Origin: JAIRTY01 sp050257395
Lineage (GTDB): Bacteria > Actinomycetota > Actinomycetes > Streptosporangiales > Streptosporangiaceae
Length of the DNA stretch: 45,594 nucleotides
Direction of reading: 5' to 3'
Assembly: GCA_050257395.1 (NCBI GenBank)
Contig: JBLMWU010000322.1
Span: 1-45,594 of the forward strand
Every line of letters starts with the position of its first letter. Position 1 is the first letter of the stretch. Shown piece after piece: positions 1-8,155 of this stretch. A model generated the notes under the pieces. That model was not told where the DNA came from, did no database searches, and saw only the letters and a program-made list of their open reading frames with translations. The position numbers were made by a program, and so were the translations under genes.

Positions 1-52
1 TTATGCATCCCGTGACCGGGCACCGCCTGAGCTTTGCCTGCGGTTCCGTGGG

Positions 53-697
53 TCAGCCGCCTAGGTAGGCGAGGACGGCCAGGACCCGGCGGTTGTCGTC
101 GTCGGAGGGGTGCAGGTCCAGCTTGAGGAAGATCGAGGCGGTGTGCTTGGCCACGGCCCGCTCGGTGATCTCCAGCCGCTGGGCGATCGCCGCGTTGGAG
201 CGGCCCTCGGCCATCAGCGCGAGCACCTCGCGCTCGCGGGGGCTGAGCGCGGCCAGGGCGCCGTCCCCGGCGCTGCCCGCCAGCAGCCGGGCGATCACCT
301 CCGGGTCCATCGCGGTGCCGCCGGTGGCGACCCTGCGCACCGCCTCGGCGAACTGGGCGCCGTCGAACACCCGGTCCTTGAGCAGGTACCCGATGCCGCC
401 GCTGCCGTCGGCCAGCAGCTCGCGGGCGTACAGCTGCTCGACGTACTGCGACAGCACCAGCACCGGCAGGCCAGGGACCTGGCTGCGGGCCGCCAGCGCC
501 GCCCGCAGCCCTTCGTCGGTGAAGGTCGGCGGCAGGCGGACGTCCACCACCGCGACGTCGGGCCGGTCCGCGACCACGGCGGCCAGCAGGTCCGCCCCGT
601 TGTCCACGGCGGCGGCGACCTGCAGGCCGTGGGCCTGCAGCAGCCGGGTGAGCCCGTCCCTCAGCAGGAAGAGGTCTTCGGCGATGACAACGCGCAC
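53..697 (-). CDS. NarL/LuxR-family two-component response regulator
   Basis: DNA-binding response regulator, probably phosphorylated by the kinase encoded just upstream. The receiver domain (about residues 1-120) has the acidic pair E7-D8, phosphoacceptor D52, S83 and K107. A LuxR-type helix-turn-helix begins near residue 151 (LSPREREVLALMAEG). I chose the GTG at 697 because a GGAG Shine-Dalgarno lies about five bases upstream and the receiver fold begins there; the open frame extends to 883, but that part is Arg-rich antisense-like sequence. The gene overlaps the end of the kinase gene by 37 bases, so the two are probably translated together. At 214 aa the length is normal for NarL proteins. 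Target genes are unknown. Confidence 0.93.
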   Translation of the reverse strand: MRVVIAEDLFLLRDGLTRLLQAHGLQVAAAVDNGADLLAAVVADRPDVAVVDVRLPPTFTDEGLRAALAARSQVPGLPVLVLSQYVEQLYARELLADGSGGIGYLLKDRVFDGAQFAEAVRRVATGGTAMDPEVIARLLAGSAGDGALAALSPREREVLALMAEGRSNAAIAQRLEITERAVAKHTASIFLKLDLHPSDDDNRRVLAVLAYLGG

Positions 698-1962
698 GGG
701 ATCTCCATGGTCATGGCGGTCGGCCCGCCGGCCGGGCTGCTGACGGCCAGCACGCCGTCGAAGGCGGCGAGCCGGCGCTCGATGCCGCGCAGCCCGGTGC
801 CCCCGGCGGGATCGGCGCCGCCGCAGCCGTCGTCGGTGACGCCGACCCGCAGCATCCCCCCAGCGTGGCGGACGTCGATCCACACCTGGCCCGCGTGCGC
901 GTGCTTGACCGCGTTGGCCAGCAGCTCACTGACCGCGAAGTAGGCGGCCGACTCCACCGGCAGCGGGGGGCGGCCCGGCAGGCCAGCCGCCAGGTGCGCC
1001 CGCAGCGGGCAGTCCAGGGCCAGCGCCCGGATCGCGTCGGCCAGGCCGCGGTCCGCCAGCACCGGCGGGTGGATGCCCCGGACCAGGTCCCGCAGCTCCG
1101 CCAGGGCCCGCGCCGAGGCATCCCGTGCCTCCAGCACCAGCGCCCGCGCCGCCGCCGGATCGGTCCCGATCAGCTCCCCGGCCGCGTCCAGCGTCATCCC
1201 CATCGCCACCAGCCGCGCTTGCGCCCCGTCATGCAGGTCCCGCTCGATCCGCCGCATCTCCGCCGCCCCGGCATCGACGGTCTCCGCCCGGGTCTGGGCC
1301 AGGTGCTGCACCCGCACCGCCAGCTCCGCCTGCCCGGTCGGCCCCAGCAGCAGCCGGGCCAGCAGGCCGTAGCAGCGCAGCAGCCACGGGCCACCGGCCA
1401 GCCCGGCCGCCATGGCCGCGGCCCCGGCCGCCGCGAGCCATAGCCCGTGCGGCCCCACCGGGACGGCCGCGGCCAGGCCGGCCAGGCCGGCTGCTGTCAG
1501 CGCGGCCGGGGCGGCCGCCAGCAGCCACCCCCCGGCCGCGTTCATGACCAGCCAGAGCAGGTCCCGCCAGGTCGCCCGGTCGGCCAGCAGCCACCGCAGC
1601 TGGTCCGCCCGGCCGGCCAGCCCCCGCCGCATCCCGGCCGGCCGGGGCAGGTAGGGATCCGCGACGGGCACCCCGCACCACTCGCCGGCCAGCCGGCGGG
1701 TGGTGGTGGCCAGCCCGCGCGCCGCGAGCAGGGCCCGCGGCAGCAGGAGCAGGAAGGCGGCCAGCCCGGCGGTGCCCAGGACCAGGTTGCGGCCGGTGTG
1801 CACGCCGCCCGCTGTGAACGCCATGACCATCAGCACCGCCGAGGCGGCCAGGGCGGCCGCCAGCGCCGCACCAGCCAGCATCAGCCCGCACAGGGCCAGG
1901 CCGCGGCCCGGCGCCCGGAGCGCGCTGCGGGCCGGCGAGGAGACGGGGGCGGCCAGCGTCAT
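661..1962 (-). CDS. NarL-type sensor histidine kinase
   Basis: Membrane sensor kinase. The N-terminal half has hydrophobic stretches near residues 22-50, 58-82, 137-165 and 172-200, read as membrane segments with little extracytoplasmic sequence. The HisKA_3 box RRIERDLHDGAQARL carries the phospho-accepting H244. The HATPase domain follows, with an N box at about 344-355 (SELLANAVKHAH) and a G-rich stretch at 377-393. The start is the ATG at 1962 with GAGAG upstream; the open frame runs further back but reads Arg/Pro-rich. The short periplasmic portion suggests it senses membrane state or an intramembrane partner. It forms a pair with the downstream response regulator. Confidence 0.92.
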   Translation of the reverse strand: MTLAAPVSSPARSALRAPGRGLALCGLMLAGAALAAALAASAVLMVMAFTAGGVHTGRNLVLGTAGLAAFLLLLPRALLAARGLATTTRRLAGEWCGVPVADPYLPRPAGMRRGLAGRADQLRWLLADRATWRDLLWLVMNAAGGWLLAAAPAALTAAGLAGLAAAVPVGPHGLWLAAAGAAAMAAGLAGGPWLLRCYGLLARLLLGPTGQAELAVRVQHLAQTRAETVDAGAAEMRRIERDLHDGAQARLVAMGMTLDAAGELIGTDPAAARALVLEARDASARALAELRDLVRGIHPPVLADRGLADAIRALALDCPLRAHLAAGLPGRPPLPVESAAYFAVSELLANAVKHAHAGQVWIDVRHAGGMLRVGVTDDGCGGADPAGGTGLRGIERRLAAFDGVLAVSSPAGGPTAMTMEIPCALSSPKTSSC

Positions 1963-2211
1963 CGCGGCGCTCTCATGGCTCGCCCTTTCGCCGTCATCCA
2001 CTACCGACACAGCCTGCCTCCCCGGTGGCTCTCCCGCAGTGGCGCCACACCCCCTGCCAGGGGTGTACCTAGGTCTACCTGAAGACGCCGCCCAGGCCGC
2101 TGTCCGCCGGCACCGGCCCCTTCCTATCGTCACTGACGGCGGCCCGGGGTGCCAGGCCCCGCCGCCTTCGGCACCGGGCCGCGCGGGCGGCCAGGCAGGG
2201 GGGAGGCGAGG
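1963..2211. promoter_or_regulatory. Divergent intergenic region between kinase and YbhN-like gene
   Basis: This 249-base gap separates genes diverging in both directions, so it should hold two promoters. The visible structures are a CCCCT-GCC-AGGGG hairpin at 2051-2063 and, right after it, the palindrome ACCTAGGT at 2067-2074. Either could be a regulator site; autoregulation of the two-component pair would be one use. No clear -35/-10 pair stands out. Confidence 0.3.
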
Positions 2212-3288
2212 GTGCACCTGAGCTGGCGGGTGCTGCGCTGGGGCCTCGCGCTCGGCGTCCTGGCCGTCATCGCGGAGTGCTTCCTCCGGCCCGAGCTCCG
2301 GCAGGCACGCTTCCCGGTGCTCGCCCAGCTCCGCCCCGGCTGGCTCGCCGCCGGGACGCTGCTCGCGGGCGCGTCCCTGTGCTGCTATTCGCTGCTCACC
2401 CGGTCCCTGCTGCCGGCCCGGAGCCTCCGGCTGGGCACGATCGTCCGCATCGACCTGGCCTGCACCGCGCTCTGCCACGCCGTGCCCGGCGGGTCAACGG
2501 CCAGCGCCGCCCTCGGCTACCGGCTGTTCACCAGCCGCGGGGTGAAGCCGCGGGACATGTTCTTCGTGCTGGCCTGCCAGGGACCCGGTGCGTCACTGGT
2601 GCTCAACGTGCTGCTGTGGGGTGCCCTCGCCGCGGCCCTCCCGGTCACCGGCTTCCAGCCCGCCTACCTGGCCGCCGGGATCGCCGGGGCGGCCGGGCTG
2701 GTGCTGGCCGGCGGCCTGTGCGTGCTGCTGGCCAGGGACGGGGAGCGGGCCGTGCGGCTGGTGCGGGCCGCCGCCGCCCGGATCCCCCGGCTCACCGCCG
2801 AGGACGCGGAGCGGCCGGTGCGCGCCTTCGCGGCGTCCGCCCGCAGCTTCTGCCGGGACCGCCGCCGGGCCCGCCGGGCGCTGGCGTGGGCGGCGGCCTA
2901 CTGGCTGCTCCAGGCCGGCTCGCTGTGGTGCTTCGCCGCCTCGCTCGGGCGCTACCCCGACCCGGCTGTGCTGTTCGCCGCCTTCGGCGCCGCCAGCGTG
3001 GCGGCCGCCCTGCCGCTCACCCCGGCCGGGCTCGGCGTCGTCGAGGCGACCCTGCCGCTGCTCCTGACCGCTGGCGGGATCACGGCGGGCACGGCGATGG
3101 CCGCCGTGCTCGGCTGGCGGCTCGCCAGCTACTGGCTGCCCATCCTGGCCGGCGGCATTGCTTATGCTTCCCTGCACCTGCTGCCGGGCGGCCCCGCCAC
3201 GGCGCGCGACCGGGCCGGCCGCGGGCTGGCGGCACCCGGGACGACCCTGATTGCCGGCCCCGCACCGATCGGAGTATCAGGTGAATGA
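2212..3288 (+). CDS. YbhN/UPF0104-family integral membrane protein (LPG synthase TM-like)
   Basis: A 358-aa polytopic membrane protein of the lysylphosphatidylglycerol synthase transmembrane / UPF0104 family. Members act in or beside envelope lipid and glycan assembly, and some are proposed flippases. The family pattern is visible in VPGGSTASAALGYRLF (about residues 85-100) and the C-terminal LTPAGLGVVEATLPLL. About eight hydrophobic segments are seen. The start is the GTG at 2212, preceded by a strong GGGAGG. The end overlaps the next gene by eight bases, so it is translationally linked to the glycoside hydrolase. No catalytic LPG-synthase domain is attached. The substrate cannot be read from the sequence. 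Confidence 0.82.
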   Translation: MHLSWRVLRWGLALGVLAVIAECFLRPELRQARFPVLAQLRPGWLAAGTLLAGASLCCYSLLTRSLLPARSLRLGTIVRIDLACTALCHAVPGGSTASAALGYRLFTSRGVKPRDMFFVLACQGPGASLVLNVLLWGALAAALPVTGFQPAYLAAGIAGAAGLVLAGGLCVLLARDGERAVRLVRAAAARIPRLTAEDAERPVRAFAASARSFCRDRRRARRALAWAAAYWLLQAGSLWCFAASLGRYPDPAVLFAAFGAASVAAALPLTPAGLGVVEATLPLLLTAGGITAGTAMAAVLGWRLASYWLPILAGGIAYASLHLLPGGPATARDRAGRGLAAPGTTLIAGPAPIGVSGE

Positions 3289-4597
3289 CCTGCGCCAGGA
3301 GGCCATCAGCGTGCTGGCGGGCAATGAGGGCGGCGGCTATATCGCCCCGGCCCGCGGCCTCTACACCCACCAGCATTTGTGGGACACCTGCTTCACCGCG
3401 ATCGGGCAGCGCCATTACGACCTGGCTGGCGCAATGGCGGGCATGCGGCGCCTGCTCAGCGCGCAATGGGCCAACGGCATGGTCCCGCACATCATCTTCG
3501 AGCCCGGCTGGAAGTACTGGTGGGACCGCCGGAACTGGCGCAGCTGGGTGAGCGGCTCGGCGCCGCGCGGCCTGGCGACCGGCGGCATCACCCAGCCGCC
3601 GATGATCGCCGAGGCGGTGGTGCGGATCGGCGAGCTGCTGCCGGCCGCCGGGCAGGCCGCCTGGTACCGGAGCGTCTATGACCAGCTGGTCGCCTACCAC
3701 CAGTGGCTCTACCGCGAACGGGCCCGCCACGGCAGCGGGCTGGTGCTGCTGATCCATCCGTGGGAGACCGGGCTCGACACGACGCCGCCGTGGCTGGCGT
3801 CGCTGGAGGCGGACCCGGCGCCCTGGTGGCTGCGGTTCATGGTCCGGGCGAAGCTGGACCGGGCCGCCGGTCACCTGCGCCGGGACACCCGCTACGTGCC
3901 CGCGGATCAGCGCAGCTCAGTGGCGGAGGCGCTGCGCCTTTACGACGCGCTCCGGCACATCCGCAAACGCCGGTATGACACGGCGGCAATTCTGGATCGC
4001 CCGGATTTCGCTATCGAAGACCTTACCTACAACAGCATACTGATAAGGGCCAACACGTTGCTGCGGCAGATCAGCGAGTCCATCGGCGCCGAGCTGCCCG
4101 GCCCGCTCCTCGACAGCATGCGGAAAAACGAAGAGGCGATGGAGACGCTCTGGCACGAGGCTGACGAGAGCTACTACTCCCGTGACGTCCGGGCCGGCCG
4201 CCTGCTCAAGGAGCCGTCGATCGCGGCGCTGATGCCGCTCTACGCGGGCTGCGCCGACCAGGTGCGCGCCAAGCGGCTGGCGGGCATGCTGGCCGATCCC
4301 GGGCTCTTCGGCTCCCCCTACCCGGTGCCCAGCGTGCCGGTCTCCTCCCGCTGGTTCAGCCCGCTGCGCTACTGGCAGGGGCCCACCTGGATCAACACGA
4401 ACTGGCTGATCATCGACGGCCTGCACCGCCACGGCTTCACGGCCGAAGCCGGCCGCCTGCGGCAGCGGACGCTGGACCTGGTCCGCGCGAACGGGTTCTG
4501 GGAGTACTACCACCCGGTCACCGGCGCCCCGGCCGGGGCCAGTAACTTCTCGTGGACAGCCGCCCTCACGATTGACCTGCTGGCGCAACCCCGGTAG
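3281..4597 (+). CDS. MGH1-like glycoside hydrolase, glucosylglycerate/mannosylglycerate hydrolase type
   Basis: A 438-aa alpha/alpha-barrel hydrolase of the GH63-related MGH1-like group. Characterised actinobacterial relatives of this length hydrolyse glucosylglycerate or mannosylglycerate. Landmarks are WDTCF near residue 34, MVPHIIFEPG near 67, and the acid-containing loop HPWETGLDTTPPW, with D166 as the likely proton donor. YWQGPTWINTNW follows, and then WEYYHPVTG with E408 as the likely base. There is no signal peptide, so it acts in the cytosol. The start is the GTG at 3281 with GGAG eight bases upstream; a TTG at 3251 is possible but lacks this. The family is clear; the exact sugar is inferred. 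Confidence 0.82.
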   Translation: MNDLRQEAISVLAGNEGGGYIAPARGLYTHQHLWDTCFTAIGQRHYDLAGAMAGMRRLLSAQWANGMVPHIIFEPGWKYWWDRRNWRSWVSGSAPRGLATGGITQPPMIAEAVVRIGELLPAAGQAAWYRSVYDQLVAYHQWLYRERARHGSGLVLLIHPWETGLDTTPPWLASLEADPAPWWLRFMVRAKLDRAAGHLRRDTRYVPADQRSSVAEALRLYDALRHIRKRRYDTAAILDRPDFAIEDLTYNSILIRANTLLRQISESIGAELPGPLLDSMRKNEEAMETLWHEADESYYSRDVRAGRLLKEPSIAALMPLYAGCADQVRAKRLAGMLADPGLFGSPYPVPSVPVSSRWFSPLRYWQGPTWINTNWLIIDGLHRHGFTAEAGRLRQRTLDLVRANGFWEYYHPVTGAPAGASNFSWTAALTIDLLAQPR

Positions 4598-4628
4598 GCC
4601 CACCCCCCGTCACGAAGGTCACGAAGAC

Positions 4629-5447
4629 ATGCTCACAGCAGACGCCGCCCGCTGTGCCGGGCACGGTATCCGGTCGCGGCTGACCGCCTCGTCGGTACGG
4701 CTGGCTGCCCGGTGGACACCCTACGTCGAGACGGAGCTGCTGGGGCTGCGGTCCCTGGTCGGGCTCGGCAGCGTGTGCCTGGACATCGGCGCCGCGGCCG
4801 GGCTCTACACGCTGATGCTGTCCCAGCTCGCCGGGCGTGAGGGACGGGTGCACAGCGTCGAGCCGCTCCCGTTCGCCCACCCGGTGTGGACCCGGCTGCT
4901 GCGGGCCCGGGACGCCGGGAACGTGCGCCACCACCCGGTGGCGCTGTCCGCCGAGCCGGGCAGCAGCGTGATGAGCGTGCCACTCGGCCGCTACGGGCCG
5001 GTGACCGGGCGGTCCTTTGTCACCGACGGGTCGAGCGGGCTGGGTTCCAACGCCGAGTTCGCCGGCCACATGGCCGTGGACGTCAGCGTCGACACCCTCG
5101 ACGGCCTGTGCGCCCGCGCGGGCGTGACCCGCCTCGACTTCGTCAAGGTGGACGTGGAAGGAGCCGAGCTGCGGGTCCTGGAGGGCGGGCGGCAGACCAT
5201 CGAGTCCTTGCGGCCCGCCCTGCTCATCGAGATCGAGGCGCGGCACACGGCCCGCTACGGGTACTCGCCCTCGGACATCACCGGCTGGCTGCTGCAGCGC
5301 GGCTACACGATGCACATCTGGCGGCATGGCTGGCAGCAGGCCAGCCAGGTCTGCCCGCACACCCGCAACTACCTGTTCCGCCCGCAGCCCCCCGCCCGGC
5401 CGCTGGACGCGGAGCTGAGCCCGGCCGGGGAAGCCGCGGAACGCTAG
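4629..5447 (+). CDS. FkbM-family SAM-dependent methyltransferase
   Basis: A 272-aa class I methyltransferase of the FkbM family, which methylates hydroxyls of sugars, polyketides or peptides. The SAM-binding motif CLDIGAAAGLYTL lies near residues 54-66. The family core VDTLDGLCARAG...DFVKVDVEGAELRVLEGG lies at about 155-190, followed by LLIEIEARH. The ATG at 4629 is chosen; frame-compatible sequence begins at 4572 but overlaps the upstream gene and adds a non-conserved stretch. It sits 31 bases after the glycoside hydrolase and probably belongs to the same operon, which suggests a small glycan or glycolipid modification unit. Its stop codon shares the bases CTAG with the stop of the convergent TetR gene. 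Confidence 0.88.
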   Translation: MLTADAARCAGHGIRSRLTASSVRLAARWTPYVETELLGLRSLVGLGSVCLDIGAAAGLYTLMLSQLAGREGRVHSVEPLPFAHPVWTRLLRARDAGNVRHHPVALSAEPGSSVMSVPLGRYGPVTGRSFVTDGSSGLGSNAEFAGHMAVDVSVDTLDGLCARAGVTRLDFVKVDVEGAELRVLEGGRQTIESLRPALLIEIEARHTARYGYSPSDITGWLLQRGYTMHIWRHGWQQASQVCPHTRNYLFRPQPPARPLDAELSPAGEAAER

Positions 5448-6046
5448 AGCCCGAAGCCGCTTTCCAGGAACGCCAGGCCCTGCTCGAAACGCACGGCGAA
5501 GTCGTCGAGGCCGCCGGGGTCGGTGTACCAGGCGGCCATGGCCACGCCCATGATCGCCCCGGCCAGGGCCTGGACCCGGAAGTCGTCCGGGGCCCGGCCG
5601 GTCCGCTCCGCCAGCGCGGCGGTGATGAACTGGATGGTCCGGCCGAACTCGTCGAGGGAGCGGGCCCGCACCGCGGGCACGGTCAGGGCCAGTTCCATGC
5701 TCTGCCGCAGCAGGGTCATCTCCTGCTCGGGCAGGCCGGCGAAGACCTCCAGCATGGCCGCGCGCAGCGCCGCGACCGGGCTCAGCTCCGGGGGCTGGGC
5801 CTGCAGGGCGGCGCTCCAGCGCAGTTCCATGTCGTCCTGCAGGACCACGTCTTCCTTGGTGGGGAAGTAGCGGAAGAAGGTGCTGGGCGACACGTCGGCG
5901 GCGTCGGCGATCTGCTCGACCGTGGTCGCGTCGTAGCCCTGCTCGCGGAACAGCCGCAGGGCATGCTGGCGGATGGCGGCGCGGGTCTTCGCCTTCTTGC
6001 GCTCGCGGAGACCCGGCCGCTCCGGTTGCTCAGGCAGCGCGCTCAT
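5444..6046 (-). CDS. TetR-family transcriptional regulator of the adjacent efflux pump
   Basis: A 200-aa one-component repressor. The N-terminal helix-turn-helix (about residues 15-65) reads TRAAIRQHALRLFREQGYD, then TTVEQIADAADVSPSTFFRYF, a canonical TetR motif. The C-terminal all-helical part should bind the ligand and form the dimer. The gene follows the DHA2 transporter and starts 17 bases inside its end, so the two form one transcript with repressor translation coupled to the pump. Its Shine-Dalgarno lies in a GGGGAG-AAT-CTCCCC hairpin directly before the ATG. It probably represses the promoter upstream of the transporter, where an AAATGA...TCATTT dyad is seen. The inducer is unknown. 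Confidence 0.93.
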   Translation of the reverse strand: MSALPEQPERPGLRERKKAKTRAAIRQHALRLFREQGYDATTVEQIADAADVSPSTFFRYFPTKEDVVLQDDMELRWSAALQAQPPELSPVAALRAAMLEVFAGLPEQEMTLLRQSMELALTVPAVRARSLDEFGRTIQFITAALAERTGRAPDDFRVQALAGAIMGVAMAAWYTDPGGLDDFAVRFEQGLAFLESGFGL

Positions 6047-7613
6047 GGGGAGATTCTCCCCCCTCGGCGCCGGTGGCCGGCGCGGCCGCCGCCTGCGGCG
6101 CCGCCGTGGCCCGCCAGGGCAGGAACACCAGGGCCAGCACGATCCCGGCGGCCGCCAGCCCGGTGCTCACCCACAGCAGGTCGCCCATGCCGTGCGTGAA
6201 GGCCGCCCGGACCTGCTCGAGCAGTTGCGGGGAGCCGAGCCTGCGGGCGACCGCGAGGCCGCCGAACACGCTGCTGCGGGCCCCCGCGGCGGCAGCAGCG
6301 GGCAGGCCGGCCAGGTGCAGCCCGGACTCGTAGCCGGAGCTGAGGACGCTGCCCAGCACGGCGGCGGACAGCGGTGCGCCGGTCTTCTGGACCGCCTGCA
6401 TCACGGCCGAGCCGACGCCGGCCCGGTCCTTGGGCAGGTCCACCAGGGCGGCGGTGGCCGCGGTGGCCAGGGACAGCCCGAAGCCGAGCCCGGCGACCGC
6501 GGTCCAGGCGGCGACGTAGCCGGTGCCGGTGCCGGTGGTCATGGCGGTGCCCATGGCCAGCCCGGCCGCCAGGATGGTGAACCCCAGCGCGGTGGTGATC
6601 TTGGCGCCGATCCGGCGGGCCACCTGGTCGGCCAGGGGAGCGCCCAGCGCCAGCCCGGCCATCAGCGGCAGCAGCCGGATGCCGCTGCCCATCGCGTTGA
6701 CCCCCAGGATGGCCTGGAAGAACTGCGGCGCCGCGAACAGCAGGCCGAACATCGCGAAGATCCCGACGGCCTGCAGCACGGTGCCCCAGGTGAACCGGGG
6801 CGACCGGAACAGCGCCAGGTCCACCAGCGGCTGCCCGCCGGTCCTGGTCAGCCGCTGCTCCCACAGCACGAACCCGGCCAGCACCGCCACCCCGGCCGCC
6901 ATCGCCGCGATCGCGGTGGCCGAGGACCAGCCGTACTGCCCGGCCGCGATGAAGCCGTACACCAGCACGGCCAGGCCCGCGCAGGAGGCCGCGATCCCTA
7001 CCGGGTCCAGGCCGGGACGTGCCGGCGCGCGGGACTCGGGAACCAGCAGGGTGACCGCGACCAGGCCGATGACCACCACCGGCAGGTTCATCAGGAACAC
7101 CCAGCCCCACCAGTAGTCCGACAGCAGCCAGCCGCCGATGATGGGGCCGATCGGCAGGGCGAGGAAGTTCGCCGCCGCCCAGATGCCGACCGCCTTCGGC
7201 CGCTCCTGGTCGGTGAACATGACCGTCAGCACCGACAGCACCAGCGGGACCATCGCGCCCGCGCTCAGCCCCTGCAGCGTGCGGGCCGCGATGAACATCT
7301 CCGCGTTCGGCGCGTACGCGCAGGCCAGCGAGCCGAGCCCGAACACGGTCAGCACCACGAGCATGACCTTCTTGCGGCCGAACCGGTCCCCCAGCAGGCC
7401 GCCCGGCAGCAGCGCCACCGCCAGCGCGAGGGTGTACGCGGACACGAACCACTGCAGGTCGGTGGCGCTGGCGTGCAGCGACCCGGCGAGGGTCGGCAGC
7501 GCCACACTCAGCACCGTGGCGTCCAGGCCGACCGCCAGCACGCCCAGGGCGAGCCCGGCCAGCGCCCACCACTTGCGGGCCCCCGCCGAGGCCCGGTCCG
7601 CCAGCATGGTCAT
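6030..7613 (-). CDS. DHA2 (EmrB/QacA) family MFS efflux transporter
   Basis: A drug:H+ antiporter of about 527 aa with roughly 14 hydrophobic segments. Motif A, GDRFGRKK, lies after the second helix, and the DHA2-type stretch VFLMNLPV near residue 180. ALDATVLSVALP-like sequence (here GLDATVLSVALPTL) in helix 1 is typical of the EmrB/QacA branch. The ATG at 7613 is preferred; GTG codons at 7625 and 7622 are in frame but sit too close to the AGGAAGG ribosome site. It is the first gene of an operon with the TetR regulator. The likely role is export of a toxic compound or a self-made metabolite; the substrate is not readable. Confidence 0.93.
   Translation of the reverse strand: MTMLADRASAGARKWWALAGLALGVLAVGLDATVLSVALPTLAGSLHASATDLQWFVSAYTLALAVALLPGGLLGDRFGRKKVMLVVLTVFGLGSLACAYAPNAEMFIAARTLQGLSAGAMVPLVLSVLTVMFTDQERPKAVGIWAAANFLALPIGPIIGGWLLSDYWWGWVFLMNLPVVVIGLVAVTLLVPESRAPARPGLDPVGIAASCAGLAVLVYGFIAAGQYGWSSATAIAAMAAGVAVLAGFVLWEQRLTRTGGQPLVDLALFRSPRFTWGTVLQAVGIFAMFGLLFAAPQFFQAILGVNAMGSGIRLLPLMAGLALGAPLADQVARRIGAKITTALGFTILAAGLAMGTAMTTGTGTGYVAAWTAVAGLGFGLSLATAATAALVDLPKDRAGVGSAVMQAVQKTGAPLSAAVLGSVLSSGYESGLHLAGLPAAAAAGARSSVFGGLAVARRLGSPQLLEQVRAAFTHGMGDLLWVSTGLAAAGIVLALVFLPWRATAAPQAAAAPATGAEGGESPHERAA
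6047..6061 (-). promoter_or_regulatory. Hairpin hiding the tetR ribosome-binding site
   Basis: On the minus strand GGGGAG-AAT-CTCCCC forms a perfect 6-bp stem ending at the base before the tetR ATG. The GGGGAG arm is the only Shine-Dalgarno available. Ribosomes finishing the transporter gene pass through this element, so they could open it and couple repressor translation to pump translation. The stem is directly visible; the coupling is inferred. Confidence 0.45.
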
Positions 7614-7640
7614 GACACTCACCACCTTCCTGAAGTCCCT

Positions 7641-7680
7641 ATGAAATGAAGGTTACTCTCATTTTCTAGAGACTTGCAAG
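7641..7680 (-). promoter_or_regulatory. Promoter and operator dyad of the efflux operon
   Basis: An unusually A/T-rich stretch upstream of the transporter. The inverted repeat AAATGA (7644-7649), nine bases, TCATTT (7659-7664) is a 21-bp dyad of a size suited to a TetR dimer. A possible minus-strand promoter is TTGCAA (7673-7678) with TAACCT 18 bases on (7649-7654), which the dyad would cover. Operator function and its link to the neighbouring TetR protein are inferred. Confidence 0.5.
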
Positions 7681-7733
7681 CGGAAGCAGGTGCCATAAGT
7701 CCCCGGGAGCGGCGCCGCGGGTCCCGGCGGCGG

Positions 7734-8120
7734 TCAGCCAGCGGCCGGCACCACCACCGTGCCGGTGGCCCTCACCGCCACCACCGGCTCGGCCAGCACC
7801 CGCGCCGCGGACGGGCCGCGGCCCGGGTCGGCCCGGCACACCACCCGGGCCTCGAACGACAGCTCGCGGCTGCGCCGGCCCACCCGGGTCACCGTGGCGG
7901 TGGCCTCGACCACGTCGCCGGCCAGCACCGGCGCCCGGAACTGGACATCGGAGTAGGCGGCGAACAGGCCCTCGTCCCCGTCCATCCGGATCGCCACCTC
8001 GGTGGCCACGTCGCCGAACAGCCCCAGCACGTACGCCCCGTCCACCAGGCTGCCGCCGTAGTGGGCGTGGCTGGCCGGCACGTACCGGCGGTGGGTGACG
8101 GTCATTCCGGATTCGCTCAT
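7734..8120 (-). CDS. kal: 3-aminobutyryl-CoA ammonia-lyase
   Basis: A 128-aa hotdog-fold enzyme that eliminates ammonia from L-3-aminobutyryl-CoA to give crotonyl-CoA, a late step of lysine fermentation. The signature HAHYGGSLVDGAYVLGLFGD (about residues 18-37), then VATE and DGDEGLFAAY, matches Kal rather than ordinary acyl-CoA thioesterases. The length equals that of characterised Kal. The ATG at 8120 has GGA eight bases upstream. It lies 35 bases from the divergent MFS gene and within 2 kb of the lysine 5,6-aminomutase genes, which supports the assignment. A generic hotdog thioesterase is the alternative. Confidence 0.85.
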   Translation of the reverse strand: MSESGMTVTHRRYVPASHAHYGGSLVDGAYVLGLFGDVATEVAIRMDGDEGLFAAYSDVQFRAPVLAGDVVEATATVTRVGRRSRELSFEARVVCRADPGRGPSAARVLAEPVVAVRATGTVVVPAAG

Positions 8121-8143
8121 ATCGGAGTTCCTTTCGCAACCGA

Positions 8144-8149
8144 TAACCT
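8144..8149 (+). promoter_or_regulatory. -10 box of a probable leaderless transcript
   Basis: TAACCT fits the actinobacterial -10 pattern TANNNT and ends exactly six bases before the ATG at 8156. This would place the transcript start at the A of the start codon. The following MFS gene has no Shine-Dalgarno, as expected for leaderless mRNA. No strong -35 is visible. Confidence 0.45.
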
Positions 8150-8155
8150 GCGCTC

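Noticed and set aside
1..52. Possible gene end at the left edge
   Set aside because: Only 52 bases downstream of the response regulator, with no supported frame or structure.
5973..7649. Long open frame on the plus strand antisense to the DHA2 transporter
   Set aside because: Its translation is Gly/Arg/Gln/His-rich with no domain; it mirrors the GC-biased codons of the real gene on the other strand.
7734..8120. Kal gene read as a generic MaoC or thioesterase protein
   Set aside because: The LVDGAYVLGLFGD and DGDEGLF signatures, plus lysine-pathway neighbours, fit 3-aminobutyryl-CoA ammonia-lyase better.
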